Below are positions 1-4,754 of a stretch of 6,474 nucleotides of DNA, piece after piece. The translations under genes and the position numbers were made by a program. Under the pieces are notes generated by a model. That model had not been told where the DNA came from and did not search any database. It saw only the letters and a list, made by a program, of their open reading frames with translations. The stretch lies in NCBI GenBank assembly GCA_958427375.1, contig CAUABY010000122.1:1-6474 (forward strand), given 5' to 3'. The first letter of the stretch is position 1, and each line of letters begins with the position of its first letter. Source of the stretch: an uncultured Eubacteriales bacterium (GTDB lineage Bacteria > Bacillota > Clostridia > Oscillospirales > Oscillospiraceae).

Positions 1-113
1 GTGTTCCTCCCTGTTTCTGTGTGGTTCTTTAGGCTGTTGTTATTTTTCTCTGTGTCCTGTAATACGGCCAAAATTGGCGGTATTAACTTGCCCTGCGACC
101 CCTTCTCCGCCAT
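1..113 (-). CDS. possible start of a hypothetical protein, cut by the window edge
   Basis: An open frame runs from an ATG at 113 leftwards through the window edge (37 codons seen). It begins MAEKGSQGKLIPPILAVLQD and becomes rich in Asn, Lys, Thr and Glu. It starts 15 bases past the stop of the antirepressor pseudogene on the same strand. I do not recognise the family. Caution: there is only a weak AGAGAA-like ribosome site, and the ATG lies inside a copy of a dispersed repeat (GAACTGTACA followed by RAAATGGC, also at 1022-1044), so the start may be fortuitous. Real coding is plausible from the composition but is not shown. Confidence 0.3.
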   Translation of the reverse strand, partial: MAEKGSQGKLIPPILAVLQDTEKNNNSLKNHTETGRN

Positions 114-376
114 TTCTGTACAGTTCTCTATATGCTTTTTCCAAACATGGCCGCAATTTTCTTCCTGCCCTCGACCGTCACGAGCGTCTGCGCGCCGGTT
201 TTCTCGCCGCTGACATACTCCTTGAGGGTAAAGTAGCCTTTATTGGTATCGGCGTAGGGTCTGAGCTGCTGTTTCTTATCCCGGTAAAGATACCCCGCAG
301 CGATGAGGTTTCGTATCATTTCGCGCTCCCCAATGTGCAGTTCTTTAGCCGTGTCTCTGAAAGAAAGGTTGTTTCC

Positions 377-402
377 TCTTTCGACAAAAGTGTCGAAAGA
401 GC
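377..402. repeat. perfect 11-bp inverted repeat inside the antirepressor
   Basis: CTCTTTCGACA (377-387) and its exact complement TGTCGAAAGAG (392-402) flank a 4-base loop. It lies at the linker between the BRO-N and KilAC parts. In a protein gene such a perfect dyad is uncommon; it could be an operator, an attenuating hairpin or chance. Confidence 0.7.
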
Positions 403-652
403 TTACCTTTTTGGCATTTTCGCGGCTGTTGGCGAGCAGTCCTCTAAAGAGCTGTTTCGTGACTTCGTCGGCGCTGGGCAGATAGGTGTTGATGAACAGT
501 TCGTCGTTCGCTACATAGCCGCCTGTGCGCCTTATCGTTGGGATAACAACGTCCGCTATTTCCGCCTGAAATGCCTCCGCTACAGAGTTCTTAGCTTTCA
601 TTGCGAGGCGGTAAAAGACGTTTTCGGGGATGTATTCAGGCACCCCCTCTTT

Positions 653-692
653 CCCCACTTGTGGGGGAACTTCCGTGCCAACTTGTTGGCAC
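653..692. repeat. two adjacent short hairpins at the frame-change point
   Basis: CCCCAC-TT-GTGGGG (653-666) and GTGCCAA-CTTG-TTGGCAC (675-692) lie 8 bases apart, where the antirepressor switches frame. Both share an ACTTGT core. They may be the footprint of slippage during replication, or a cause of assembly or sequencing error. Confidence 0.6.
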
Positions 693-860
693 GCCCAATT
701 CTGCGAGGTATTTTCGCACGGTTTCCCACCGAACAACCTCATTACCACTGTTGGCAGTTCTGGTAAACCCCAGACCTCTTGCTACAGTTTCCAGCTTGAG
801 GTAGACTATACCGTTCTCCTCATATCACTCCACGCCGCTGATGTTCATAATGTTATTCAT

Positions 861-1281
861 TTGATATATTCCTCCATAATTTTTTGTGGTTCTTCTAAGG
901 CGTGAAGATGGTAATGTGCTTGTCAAGTCTTGTTCTTACAAATATTCTGCTGATTTCAAATAATTATTTGTGCAATATTCACATAAGTTGTTGTGTAGCT
1001 TCCTAAAAAGCCAACGTAGCAGGCCATTTTTGTACAGTTCCCCCTGCCTTGTGGCGTGTTTTTGTGCAGTTCTCCCAAACATTATGGGGTAATTTTGTGC
1101 AGTTCCCCTAACGTTGTGAGCCAATTCTTTGTAGTTCCCCCTGCGGTTTGTTGGTAAAATGGCGCAAAAAGGGAACAGCACAGCTAACGCCCGTAATAAA
1201 CGTGGTTGTACTGTTCCTCTTTACAGTCATCCGACCCTTTTATGAAATTGTCGCGGTTCTTTTCGCCTCGTTCTTTGAGCG
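861..1281. other. 421-bp gap holding a short periodic repeat array and no convincing gene
   Basis: This stretch separates the DUF6908-like gene from the antirepressor. It holds a perfect 14-bp AT palindrome, CAAATAATTATTTG (957-970), the repeat array at 1031-1141, and a TTGACA on the minus strand (921-926) with no matching -10. An 81-codon minus-strand frame (936-1181) is made largely of the repeats and lacks a believable ribosome site. A second minus-strand frame, 1184-1305, looks protein-like and is discussed as a possible frameshift extension of the DUF6908-like protein. Confidence 0.6.
1031..1141. repeat. four copies of TGTGCAGTTCCCCC at about 33-bp spacing
   Basis: Copies start at 1031 (TGTACAGTTCCCCC), 1063 (TGTGCAGTTCTCCC), 1096 (TGTGCAGTTCCCC) and 1130 (TGTAGTTCCCCC), giving spacings of 32, 33 and 34 bases. 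The segments between them differ in sequence but tend to carry a TTGTGG-like core and end in T-runs. A related copy lies at 1794-1808 next to the 41-bp tandem repeat, and degenerate forms at 117-129 and 2090-2104. The repeat core is too short and the spacers too related for a CRISPR array. It is more like a degenerate tandem repeat or a multi-site binding array. Confidence 0.7.
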
Positions 1282-1704
1282 CTACAGAGCTTCTATAAGC
1301 TTGATAAAACCCTGATGTTTAAGGTTGATGAGCCATTTATGTAAGAAATCATCAAGTTCTGCGCGGCGGCGCTGACTGTACATCAGCTTCCCGTCAATTT
1401 CCTTGTAGACCTCCTCATAGCTCCCTGCGCAATCATTGCGAAAAGAAAGCGGCTCAACGGTCTGCTCGGCTTCGTCAATGGAAAATCTGACCTCCGGGTC
1501 AAACATAAGGTCGCCGTTCTGGACGAAAGTGTGAGCAATATAAAACACAGGGCGGCCTTTGTGGTCCCCGTAGCAGAGAAATTCCGCTGCAAAGCGAGTG
1601 TAAGGCTCGTTCTCGACTTTGATATAAAAATCGTTGCGGCGGAGCGCTGAAAAAATCGGCTGCAAATCTTTATAGTTCTGCTTGGCGTATTTTAATTCGG
1701 TCAT
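1282..1704 (-). CDS. DUF6908-like mobile-element protein
   Basis: A 140-residue soluble protein. The middle section (FYIAHTFVQNGDLMFDPEVR, then PLSFRNDCAGSYEEVY) matches what I recall of the DUF6908 family, common on conjugative elements and of unknown function. No signal peptide or membrane segment is seen. The ATG at 1704 is chosen because GAAAGGTG sits about 6 bases upstream; an in-frame GTG three codons earlier overlaps that ribosome site. It belongs to the leftward gene series but is separated from the upstream gene by a 471-bp repeat-rich gap. The main frame ends FIKLIEAL at a TAG. A -1 frame from a GGGTTTT heptamer just before the end would add about 40 protein-like residues, so the true C-terminus is uncertain. 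Confidence 0.8.
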   Translation of the reverse strand: MTELKYAKQNYKDLQPIFSALRRNDFYIKVENEPYTRFAAEFLCYGDHKGRPVFYIAHTFVQNGDLMFDPEVRFSIDEAEQTVEPLSFRNDCAGSYEEVYKEIDGKLMYSQRRRAELDDFLHKWLINLKHQGFIKLIEAL

Positions 1705-2175
1705 GTTCTTCACCTTTCGTGGTTATTTTGCGGGCGCATATTCATATAAACATATTCCCACAGTATTTGAGCGCGCGGTGTTCGGGGGCGTTATTGCACA
1801 GTTCCCCCAGTAAATTCGCGGGCGCGTGTTCGGAGACGCGAAAATCCCCGGTGAATTTGCGCGGGCGTGTTCGGAGACGCGAAAATCCCCGGTGAATTTG
1901 CGCGGGCGTGTTCGGGCAGCCTGTCGGCTCTTGGGCTTTTCGCTTTTGGCTTTGCCGGACACGTCCGGCGGCGGGTGCAATCTGTTTTCTGCGGGGAGGT
2001 GTACCAGCTCCCAAAGGACAGCGCCCCGGCTGGCCGTCCTTTTTTCCCACGATGGGCGCGCGTAAATCTAAAATCTTCGCCGGGCTTAATCTGTAGTTCT
2101 TCCCATGAGCGCCCGCCCCGGCGGGGCGGCTGGACTTGCACCAGCGGCGGCGGAGGCCGTCGGCCTTGCGGGCTG
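1705..2175. other. GC-rich, hairpin-dense gap with tandem repeats
   Basis: This 471-bp stretch is much richer in G+C than its neighbours, and several overlapping long frames (1742-2213) cross it because stops are rare. Dyads are dense: GCCGGACACGTCCGGC (1954-1969, perfect), CCGCCCCG/CGGGGCGG (2113-2129), AGGCCGTCGGCCT (2154-2166) and CTGGACTTGCACCAG (2130-2144). On the minus strand GGACGGC and GCTGTCC can form a further stem near 2017-2040. No frame has a ribosome site or a recognisable domain. The best reading is a structured non-coding segment, transcribed leftwards with the surrounding genes. Confidence 0.55.
1834..1915. repeat. perfect 41-bp tandem duplication with a third degenerate copy
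   Basis: Positions 1834-1874 and 1875-1915 are identical; each begins AGACGCGAAAATCCCC and ends GGGCGTGTTCGG. A partial, diverged unit precedes them at 1799-1833 (AGTAAATTCGCGGGC... ending GTGTTCGG). In that unit the AAAATCCCC core is replaced by CAGTTCCCCC, the core of the array at 1031-1141, which links the two repeat families. Copy number is likely to vary between strains. Confidence 0.9.
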
Positions 2176-2379
2176 TTACCATTCAACGACACTTTCAAGT
2201 TCTGCATCGTCAACGAGACTTACACCGCCGGGGAACCTATAAAGAGGGGCTTGCTGCCCAATGAGGAGCGGCTGAATGCCACACAGATAAGCGTCATAAC
2301 CTCTTGCAAAAATGTGAAATGGGTACATAGTACGCAGACGGTCAATATATTCGCCGCAACTTTTAGCTTTCTTGTACAT
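2176..2379 (-). CDS. small conserved-looking protein, 67 residues, function unknown
   Basis: The ATG at 2379 is preceded by GGGAGG at 8 bases, which fixes the start; the frame stays open upstream of it, but that part (in the hairpin leader) has no ribosome site. The protein starts MYKKAKSCGEYIDRLR, continues YPFHIFARGYDAYLCGIQPL and ends in an acidic SLVDDAELESVVEW. It is aromatic-rich, with Cys8 and Cys33, and has no signal peptide or clear membrane helix. It is the second gene of the leftward series, 128 bases after the J-domain gene, and its leader holds a long hairpin. I do not recognise a named family. The strong start site and non-random composition make it very likely real. Confidence 0.7.
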   Translation of the reverse strand: MYKKAKSCGEYIDRLRTMYPFHIFARGYDAYLCGIQPLLIGQQAPLYRFPGGVSLVDDAELESVVEW

Positions 2380-2404
2380 TTTATGATCCTCCCTCGTATT
2401 TTTT

Positions 2405-2477
2405 AGGCTTGAAGCCTGTAAAAACGCCTTGCGTAGCGGTTGAGATTGTGCAGCCGTCCCGCAAGACGCTTTTACAG
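2405..2477 (-). promoter_or_regulatory. long leader hairpin before the 67-residue gene
   Basis: Arms at 2416-2433 and 2460-2477 form an 18-bp stem around a 26-base loop. Read as minus-strand RNA the stem is fully paired, with two G-U wobbles; as plus-strand RNA the same two positions are A-C mismatches. The asymmetry fits a structure that works in the leftward transcript. A second perfect hairpin, AGGCTT-C-AAGCCT (2405-2417), follows directly, then the GGGAGG site and the ATG at 2379. It could act as an attenuator, processing site or translational control. No ligand class is recognised. Confidence 0.55.
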
Positions 2478-2480
2478 ACT

Positions 2481-2497
2481 GCCGGGGAAGCCCCGGC
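2481..2497. repeat. GC hairpin just after the J-domain gene
   Basis: GCCGGGG and CCCCGGC pair around a 3-base loop, 10 bases past the stop of the J-domain gene (minus strand). No T-run follows on the minus strand, so it is not a classical terminator. It may stabilise the upstream message end or pause transcription before the next hairpin. Confidence 0.6.
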
Positions 2498-2507
2498 AAG
2501 CTGTTAA

Positions 2508-3485
2508 TTATGCGGCCTCTTCAATTTTGCGGAGTGCTTGTAAATGCTCCTCGGTGCGCTTGGCGTACCAGCATTTTTTAACGCTGTGCCAACGATACCC
2601 GGCAGCCTTGAGCGCGTCGCGCGTTTCCTGCGTAGGCTTGCGGGTGAAATACACCTCCACGCCGTCAAACTCTGCGTTAAATTCCACGCGGAGCGCGGGA
2701 GGCACGGCGGGCTTGTCGGTCGATTCTGTGCAGTTCTTCGGGCGGGTCTTGCTGGATTTCGCCGGGGCTTTCTCCTTTCGCGGTTCGCGCGGAACAACCT
2801 TAACTTCTCCCGGCCTCTGCAAGCAGCCAAAATAGTAGAAATTAACATCGAAATAATCAATCATGCTGTCGCAATCATCATAGTTGTAAGATTTTACAAA
2901 TGCGTCTACTGCATCGGCGCAAGCTTTAACGCGGTCTGAAATTACGCAATATTTTGTGCCATATTTTTCCTGCAACCGCACAACCTCCGCGCGGCCTTCT
3001 GCATCGTTCCACTGGCTAATATCCGAATCCCAGCGACAAGCCGCTTTTCTAAGAATCTCGTCCACTTCGTCCCGTTCCAGCTCGTCGATGGTTTTAAACA
3101 CCGGTGCGGGGCTTTCTTTCATCTCAACGAGCAGCTCCCGGCACATGGAAGCGTAGGCGGTGCGGACGCTGAAACGGTAGTCGGGAAATGCCTCCTTGAT
3201 GAAAGCGCGGACAAGCTGCGCTATCTCCTTGAGACTGCGCCCGGCTTCGTACCGTTCGCCCTTCCACCCGTTCGTCGTGTAAAACTCGCTGCGGGTGCTC
3301 TGGGCGGTTTCGGTGGTGGTGCTGGCGGTGCGGGACTTGAGCATCGGGAAAACAATGTCATACTCGGCATTGATTTCCTTCATTTTCTCAGCATCTCCGC
3401 CGCGGTCGGGATGATGGAGCATCGCCAAGTGGCGGAATTCTTTTTTGACTTCGTCCAGATTCGAGCAATTTCTAAAGTATTTCAT
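2508..3485 (-). CDS. J-domain protein with mobile-element polyvalent-type C-terminus
   Basis: A 325-residue soluble protein. Residues 1-50 form a compact J-domain, with KKEFRHLAMLHHPDRGGD carrying the HPD signature (25-27) that stimulates Hsp70 ATPase. A Ser/Thr-rich linker (51-67) follows, then a middle region (SLKEIAQLVRAFIKEAFPDY, FSVRTAYASM, and SYNYDDCDSMIDYFDVNFYY near 199-218) that resembles the LPD29 type of large polyvalent protein-associated domain. After a basic Pro-rich linker (229-262) comes a C-terminal module (GVEVYFTRKP, ALKAAGYRWHSVKKCWYAKR) seen at the ends of many conjugative-element proteins. The start at 3485 is supported by AAAGGGG 9 bases upstream; a longer in-frame start at 3527 lacks this. 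It is the first gene of the leftward series. J-domain and layout are visible; LPD29 is from memory. It may recruit host DnaK to an element protein (inference). Confidence 0.85.
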   Translation of the reverse strand: MKYFRNCSNLDEVKKEFRHLAMLHHPDRGGDAEKMKEINAEYDIVFPMLKSRTASTTTETAQSTRSEFYTTNGWKGERYEAGRSLKEIAQLVRAFIKEAFPDYRFSVRTAYASMCRELLVEMKESPAPVFKTIDELERDEVDEILRKAACRWDSDISQWNDAEGRAEVVRLQEKYGTKYCVISDRVKACADAVDAFVKSYNYDDCDSMIDYFDVNFYYFGCLQRPGEVKVVPREPRKEKAPAKSSKTRPKNCTESTDKPAVPPALRVEFNAEFDGVEVYFTRKPTQETRDALKAAGYRWHSVKKCWYAKRTEEHLQALRKIEEAA

Positions 3486-3517
3486 GGATTTAATCCCCTT
3501 TCTTTTTTTCTCAGACC

Positions 3518-3572
3518 CCCGGCACAAGGCCGGGACGCTTGCGGCCTGACTGACTGTTTACCCCCGCCGCAA
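3518..3572 (-). promoter_or_regulatory. structured leader of the J-domain gene
   Basis: Between the leftward promoter and the J-domain start the transcript has a ~118-base leader with two GC-rich stems: TTGCGGC (3539-3545) with GCCGCAA (3566-3572), and CCCGGC-ACAAG-GCCGGG (3518-3534). An A-rich tract and the ribosome site follow. There is no minus-strand T-run, so it is not a terminator. It may stabilise or tune the message. Confidence 0.5.
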
Positions 3573-3609
3573 CGGGCTGTTTTATCTTCCTATCTGATTT
3601 CTTGAACTT

Positions 3610-3638
3610 ATTATATCAGTTAACTGATATAATTTCAA
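3610..3638 (-). promoter_or_regulatory. leftward sigma-A promoter with an operator in its spacer
   Basis: On the minus strand, TTGAAA (3638-3633), a 17-base spacer, and TATAAT (3615-3610). The spacer and -10 are almost wholly covered by a perfect 22-bp palindrome (3611-3632) centred on GTTAAC. The start would fall near 3603, about 118 bases before the J-domain ATG. A protein bound at the palindrome would block RNA polymerase. Confidence 0.75.
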
Positions 3639-3732
3639 TAGGCAAAGTATATATAAATTAACTGATATTTTTAGCTATATTGTATAAATTAACTGATAAA
3701 ATTTTTATTGACAGAAAATAAATTAACTGATA
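3611..3732. repeat. four-copy TTAACTGATA operator/iteron array
   Basis: TTAACTGATA occurs at 3620-3629, 3658-3667, 3689-3698 and 3723-3732, all in the same orientation, with spacings of 38, 31 and 34 bases. The first copy is half of a perfect palindrome (TATCAGTTAACTGATA core). The others keep the right half and share an AAA-TTAACTGATA form. The first and last overlap the divergent promoters. An array of this kind suits co-operative binding by a small dimeric regulator such as the adjacent ribbon-helix-helix protein. A replication or partition iteron role is the alternative. Confidence 0.85.
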
Positions 3733-3736
3733 TAAT
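3708..3736 (+). promoter_or_regulatory. rightward consensus sigma-A promoter with an operator in its spacer
   Basis: TTGACA (3708-3713), a 17-base spacer and TATAAT (3731-3736): a full consensus match. The spacer holds AAATTAACTGA running into the -10, in the same register as in the leftward promoter. It should drive the ribbon-helix-helix gene at 3783, with a start near 3743. A promoter this strong would normally need repression, as the operator suggests. Confidence 0.85.
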
Positions 3737-3782
3737 TTTGACGCAAAAATGCTATCAATGGAGGTGTGGGGAGGTGTGGCCA

Positions 3783-3974
3783 ATGTCGACGCCAGCGCAA
3801 ATAAAAGCAAGTGCGAATTATAATAAAAAGAGAGACAATATTATGCTGAGGCCATCGAAGGAGGACGGCGCAAAGATTAGAGCGGCGGCAGCTGATGCCG
3901 GCAAAAGCGTGCAGCGCTATATTTTGGATATTGTAAAAGAGCGAATAGAGAGAGACGCGGACGCGGGGGATTGA
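3783..3974 (+). CDS. Arc/CopG-like ribbon-helix-helix DNA-binding protein
   Basis: A 63-residue protein. Its basic N-terminus (AQIKASANYNKKRDN) precedes a short strand, NIMLRPS (19-25), then two predicted helices, KEDGAKIRAAAADAG and SVQRYILDIVKERIER: the ribbon-helix-helix plan of Arc, CopG and ParR-type proteins, which dimerise and insert the strand pair into the DNA major groove. The ATG at 3783 has a GGGGAGGTG site 6 bases upstream. Its promoter carries the TTAACTGATA sites, so autoregulation and control of the divergent J-domain operon is the natural hypothesis. It could instead be a partition or relaxosome accessory protein. A degenerate relative lies at 4765-4860 on the other strand. 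The family call is from pattern; binding to the array is inferred. Confidence 0.75.
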   Translation: MSTPAQIKASANYNKKRDNIMLRPSKEDGAKIRAAAADAGKSVQRYILDIVKERIERDADAGD

Positions 3975-3984
3975 CTCCCCCGCG
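3962..3984 (+). repeat. hairpin spanning the stop codon of the ribbon-helix-helix gene
   Basis: CGCGGGGGA (3962-3970) pairs perfectly with TCCCCCGCG (3976-3984), and the TGA stop lies at the edge of the 5-base loop. No T-run follows at once, so it alone is unlikely to terminate transcription. It may protect the message end ahead of the terminator at 4011. Confidence 0.65.
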
Positions 3985-4010
3985 AACCCTTGCGCCGAAA
4001 ATTTTTATAA

Positions 4011-4036
4011 AAAATTGCGATTTTTCGCAAATTTTC
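4011..4036 (+). terminator. probable intrinsic terminator after the ribbon-helix-helix gene
   Basis: TTGCGA-TTTT-TCGCAA (4015-4030), extended by flanking A and T runs across one bulge, with ATTTT after it. The stem is short (6 bp plus A-T pairs), so efficiency may be moderate. It separates the gene from the next promoter, whose -35 starts at 4039. Confidence 0.55.
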
Positions 4037-4038
4037 TC

Positions 4039-4067
4039 TTGACAACACGCCGATATTGGCGTATAAT
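4039..4067 (+). promoter_or_regulatory. consensus sigma-A promoter with a GC dyad in its spacer
   Basis: TTGACA (4039-4044), a 17-base spacer and TATAAT (4062-4067). The spacer carries the dyad CGCC-GATATT-GGCG (4048-4061), unlike the AT-rich sites of the divergent promoter, so a different regulator is expected. The Xre protein at the end of this operon is the obvious candidate. The start would be near 4074. Confidence 0.85.
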
Positions 4068-4125
4068 AATAACCGTAGAGGGGAGATAAACCTCTTGCAA
4101 AATGACTTACAAGGAGACGGGAAAA

Positions 4126-4212
4126 ATGAAAAAAAACGAAAAGAACAACTACTATGTAATCGGTGGACAATACAATAGCTACTGTTACGGCGCGTACCCC
4201 GTCGAGTGGTGA
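4126..4212 (+). CDS. 28-residue ORF, YVIGGQY-type protein fragment or leader peptide
   Basis: The ATG at 4126 follows AAGGAG at about 9 bases, in a leader driven by the consensus promoter. The peptide is Lys/Asn-rich, then YYVIGGQYNSYCYGAYPVEW, with six Tyr. The YVIGGQY segment recalls the N-terminus of longer (about 90-110 residue) proteins on Clostridia mobile elements, so this may be a truncated copy. Alternatively it is a genuine short peptide. A hairpin follows at 4223-4247. Its ribosome region, GACTTACAAGGAGA, is nearly repeated (GACTTGCAAGGAGA) before the next gene. Confidence 0.5.
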   Translation: MKKNEKNNYYVIGGQYNSYCYGAYPVEW

Positions 4213-4222
4213 TTGGGGGTTC

Positions 4223-4247
4223 ATGTGCGCCCCTTGCGGGGGCACAT
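4223..4247 (+). promoter_or_regulatory. intercistronic hairpin after the 28-residue ORF
   Basis: ATGTGC(G)CCCC and GGGGGCACAT form a 10-bp stem with one bulged G around TTGC. It is followed by TCTAAACTAAATG, not a T-run. It lies 11 bases after the short ORF and could partly terminate, or couple reading of the short ORF to expression of the next gene. Confidence 0.45.
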
Positions 4248-4303
4248 CTAAACTAAATGAAATTTATGGATAATTATTTTGACTTGCAAGGAGATTAAAA
4301 AAA

Positions 4304-4543
4304 ATGTACACAAAATTTGTAGTAAGCTATACCGACCATAACAACGTTCGCCGCAATACTACCCTCGCAGATCTTGATGATGCAAGAACATTCGGCCTTT
4401 CGGTCGCCAAAAACGGGAATTTCGACATCTATATAGAACGCGACAAAATATCGCATTATCTCTCCTGGGATTTGATAACCCCCGAACAGACCCTTTTGCA
4501 GAAGTACGAAAATCGGCAGAAGCTCGATAGGAAAGATTGGTGA
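4304..4543 (+). CDS. hypothetical protein, 79 residues
   Basis: The ATG at 4304 is preceded by CAAGGAGATT, a good ribosome site. The protein begins MYTKFVVSYTDHNNVRRNTT, has an acidic segment (ADLDDARTF), FDIYIERDKISHYLSW, and a charged C-terminus (YENRQKLDRKDW). Alternating hydrophobic residues suggest an alpha/beta fold. No membrane segment or motif is recognised. It ends 7 bases before the Xre gene, so the two are co-transcribed and probably translationally coupled. Such a small partner before an Xre gene could be an anti-repressor, toxin-like or simply an element protein; nothing in the sequence decides this. Confidence 0.7.
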   Translation: MYTKFVVSYTDHNNVRRNTTLADLDDARTFGLSVAKNGNFDIYIERDKISHYLSWDLITPEQTLLQKYENRQKLDRKDW

Positions 4544-4550
4544 CGCGGCT

Positions 4551-4754
4551 ATGACCGTCCTCAAATCCCTCCGCCTTGCGGCAGGGATGACACAAAAAGA
4601 ACTTGCGGCGGCGGCGGGGTTAAATCCCCGCCAATGCCAGAAGTTTGAGAACGGCGAAAGCGCCGTGGAAAACATGACTGCGGCTAACTTTATCCGCCTT
4701 GCCGACGCGCTGAAGGTCGACCCCCACGAGCTTTTAAAATCCAATAAAATTTAG
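4551..4754 (+). CDS. Xre-family (HTH_3) transcriptional regulator
   Basis: A 67-residue protein that is almost entirely one Cro/C1-type helix-turn-helix domain: SLRLAAGMTQKELAAAAGLN with recognition-helix region PRQCQKFENGES, then a packing helix (FIRLADALKVDPHELL). It binds DNA as a dimer and typically represses nearby promoters. The ATG at 4551 lies 7 bases after the stop of the 79-residue gene. The ribosome site is weak (GGAAAG about 15 bases up, GGTGA nearer), which suggests coupled, low translation suited to a repressor. The likely target is the CGCC/GGCG dyad in its own operon promoter (4048-4061), by inference. A strong terminator follows directly. Confidence 0.88.
   Translation: MTVLKSLRLAAGMTQKELAAAAGLNPRQCQKFENGESAVENMTAANFIRLADALKVDPHELLKSNKI

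Larger units (their letters stand above)
128..860 (-). pseudogene. phage antirepressor, BRO-N plus KilAC domains, disrupted by a nonsense codon and a frameshift
   Basis: Intact relatives are phage/mobile-element antirepressors with an N-terminal BRO-N DNA-binding domain and a C-terminal KilAC domain; they relieve repression of element genes. The start at 860 has a good site (GGAGG about 10 bases upstream). The N-terminal frame reads MNNIMNISGVE, then TGA at 825-827, then YEENGIVYLKLETVARGLGF and, further on, VVRWETVRKYLAELGVPTSW. Near 650-695 the protein-like reading moves by +1 to a second frame, which continues EYIPENVFYRLAMKAKN, VIPTIRRTGGYV and a KilAC-like end (SFRDTAKEL, KGYFTLKEY, QTLVTVEGRKK) to the stop at 128. 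The TGA plus the frame change make it a pseudogene unless there are sequencing errors. An internal ATG at 748 has no obvious ribosome site and would give a hybrid N-terminus. The BRO-N/KilAC assignment is from remembered motifs. Confidence 0.85.

Noticed and set aside
74..766. 230-codon plus-strand frame opposite the antirepressor
   Set aside because: It is the antisense shadow of the recognisable KilAC/BRO-N coding frame and has no ribosome site.
825..827. Alternative genetic code or selenocysteine at the in-frame TGA
   Set aside because: Other genes here use TGG for Trp and end at TGA normally, and the same gene also has a frameshift, so decay is simpler.
921..926. TTGACA on the minus strand upstream of the antirepressor
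   Set aside because: No acceptable -10 lies 16-18 bases downstream (ACGCCT is found), so a promoter is not supported.
1031..1141. CRISPR array
   Set aside because: The repeat core is about 14 bases and imperfect, spacers are related to one another, and there are no cas genes.
936..1181. 81-codon minus-strand frame
   Set aside because: Its sequence is mostly translated copies of the 33-bp periodic repeat, with no believable ribosome site.
2130..2144. CTGGTGCAAGTCCAG on the minus strand, resembling a group II intron or cobalamin-riboswitch element
   Set aside because: No domain V (GAGCCGTATGCG...GTACGGTTC), intron protein, B12 box or relevant downstream gene is present.
1742..2213. Overlapping 140-146 codon frames on the minus strand and a 179-codon frame on the plus strand
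   Set aside because: They arise because stops are rare in GC-rich repeat DNA; they are Arg/Pro-rich, contain the tandem repeat and lack start sites.
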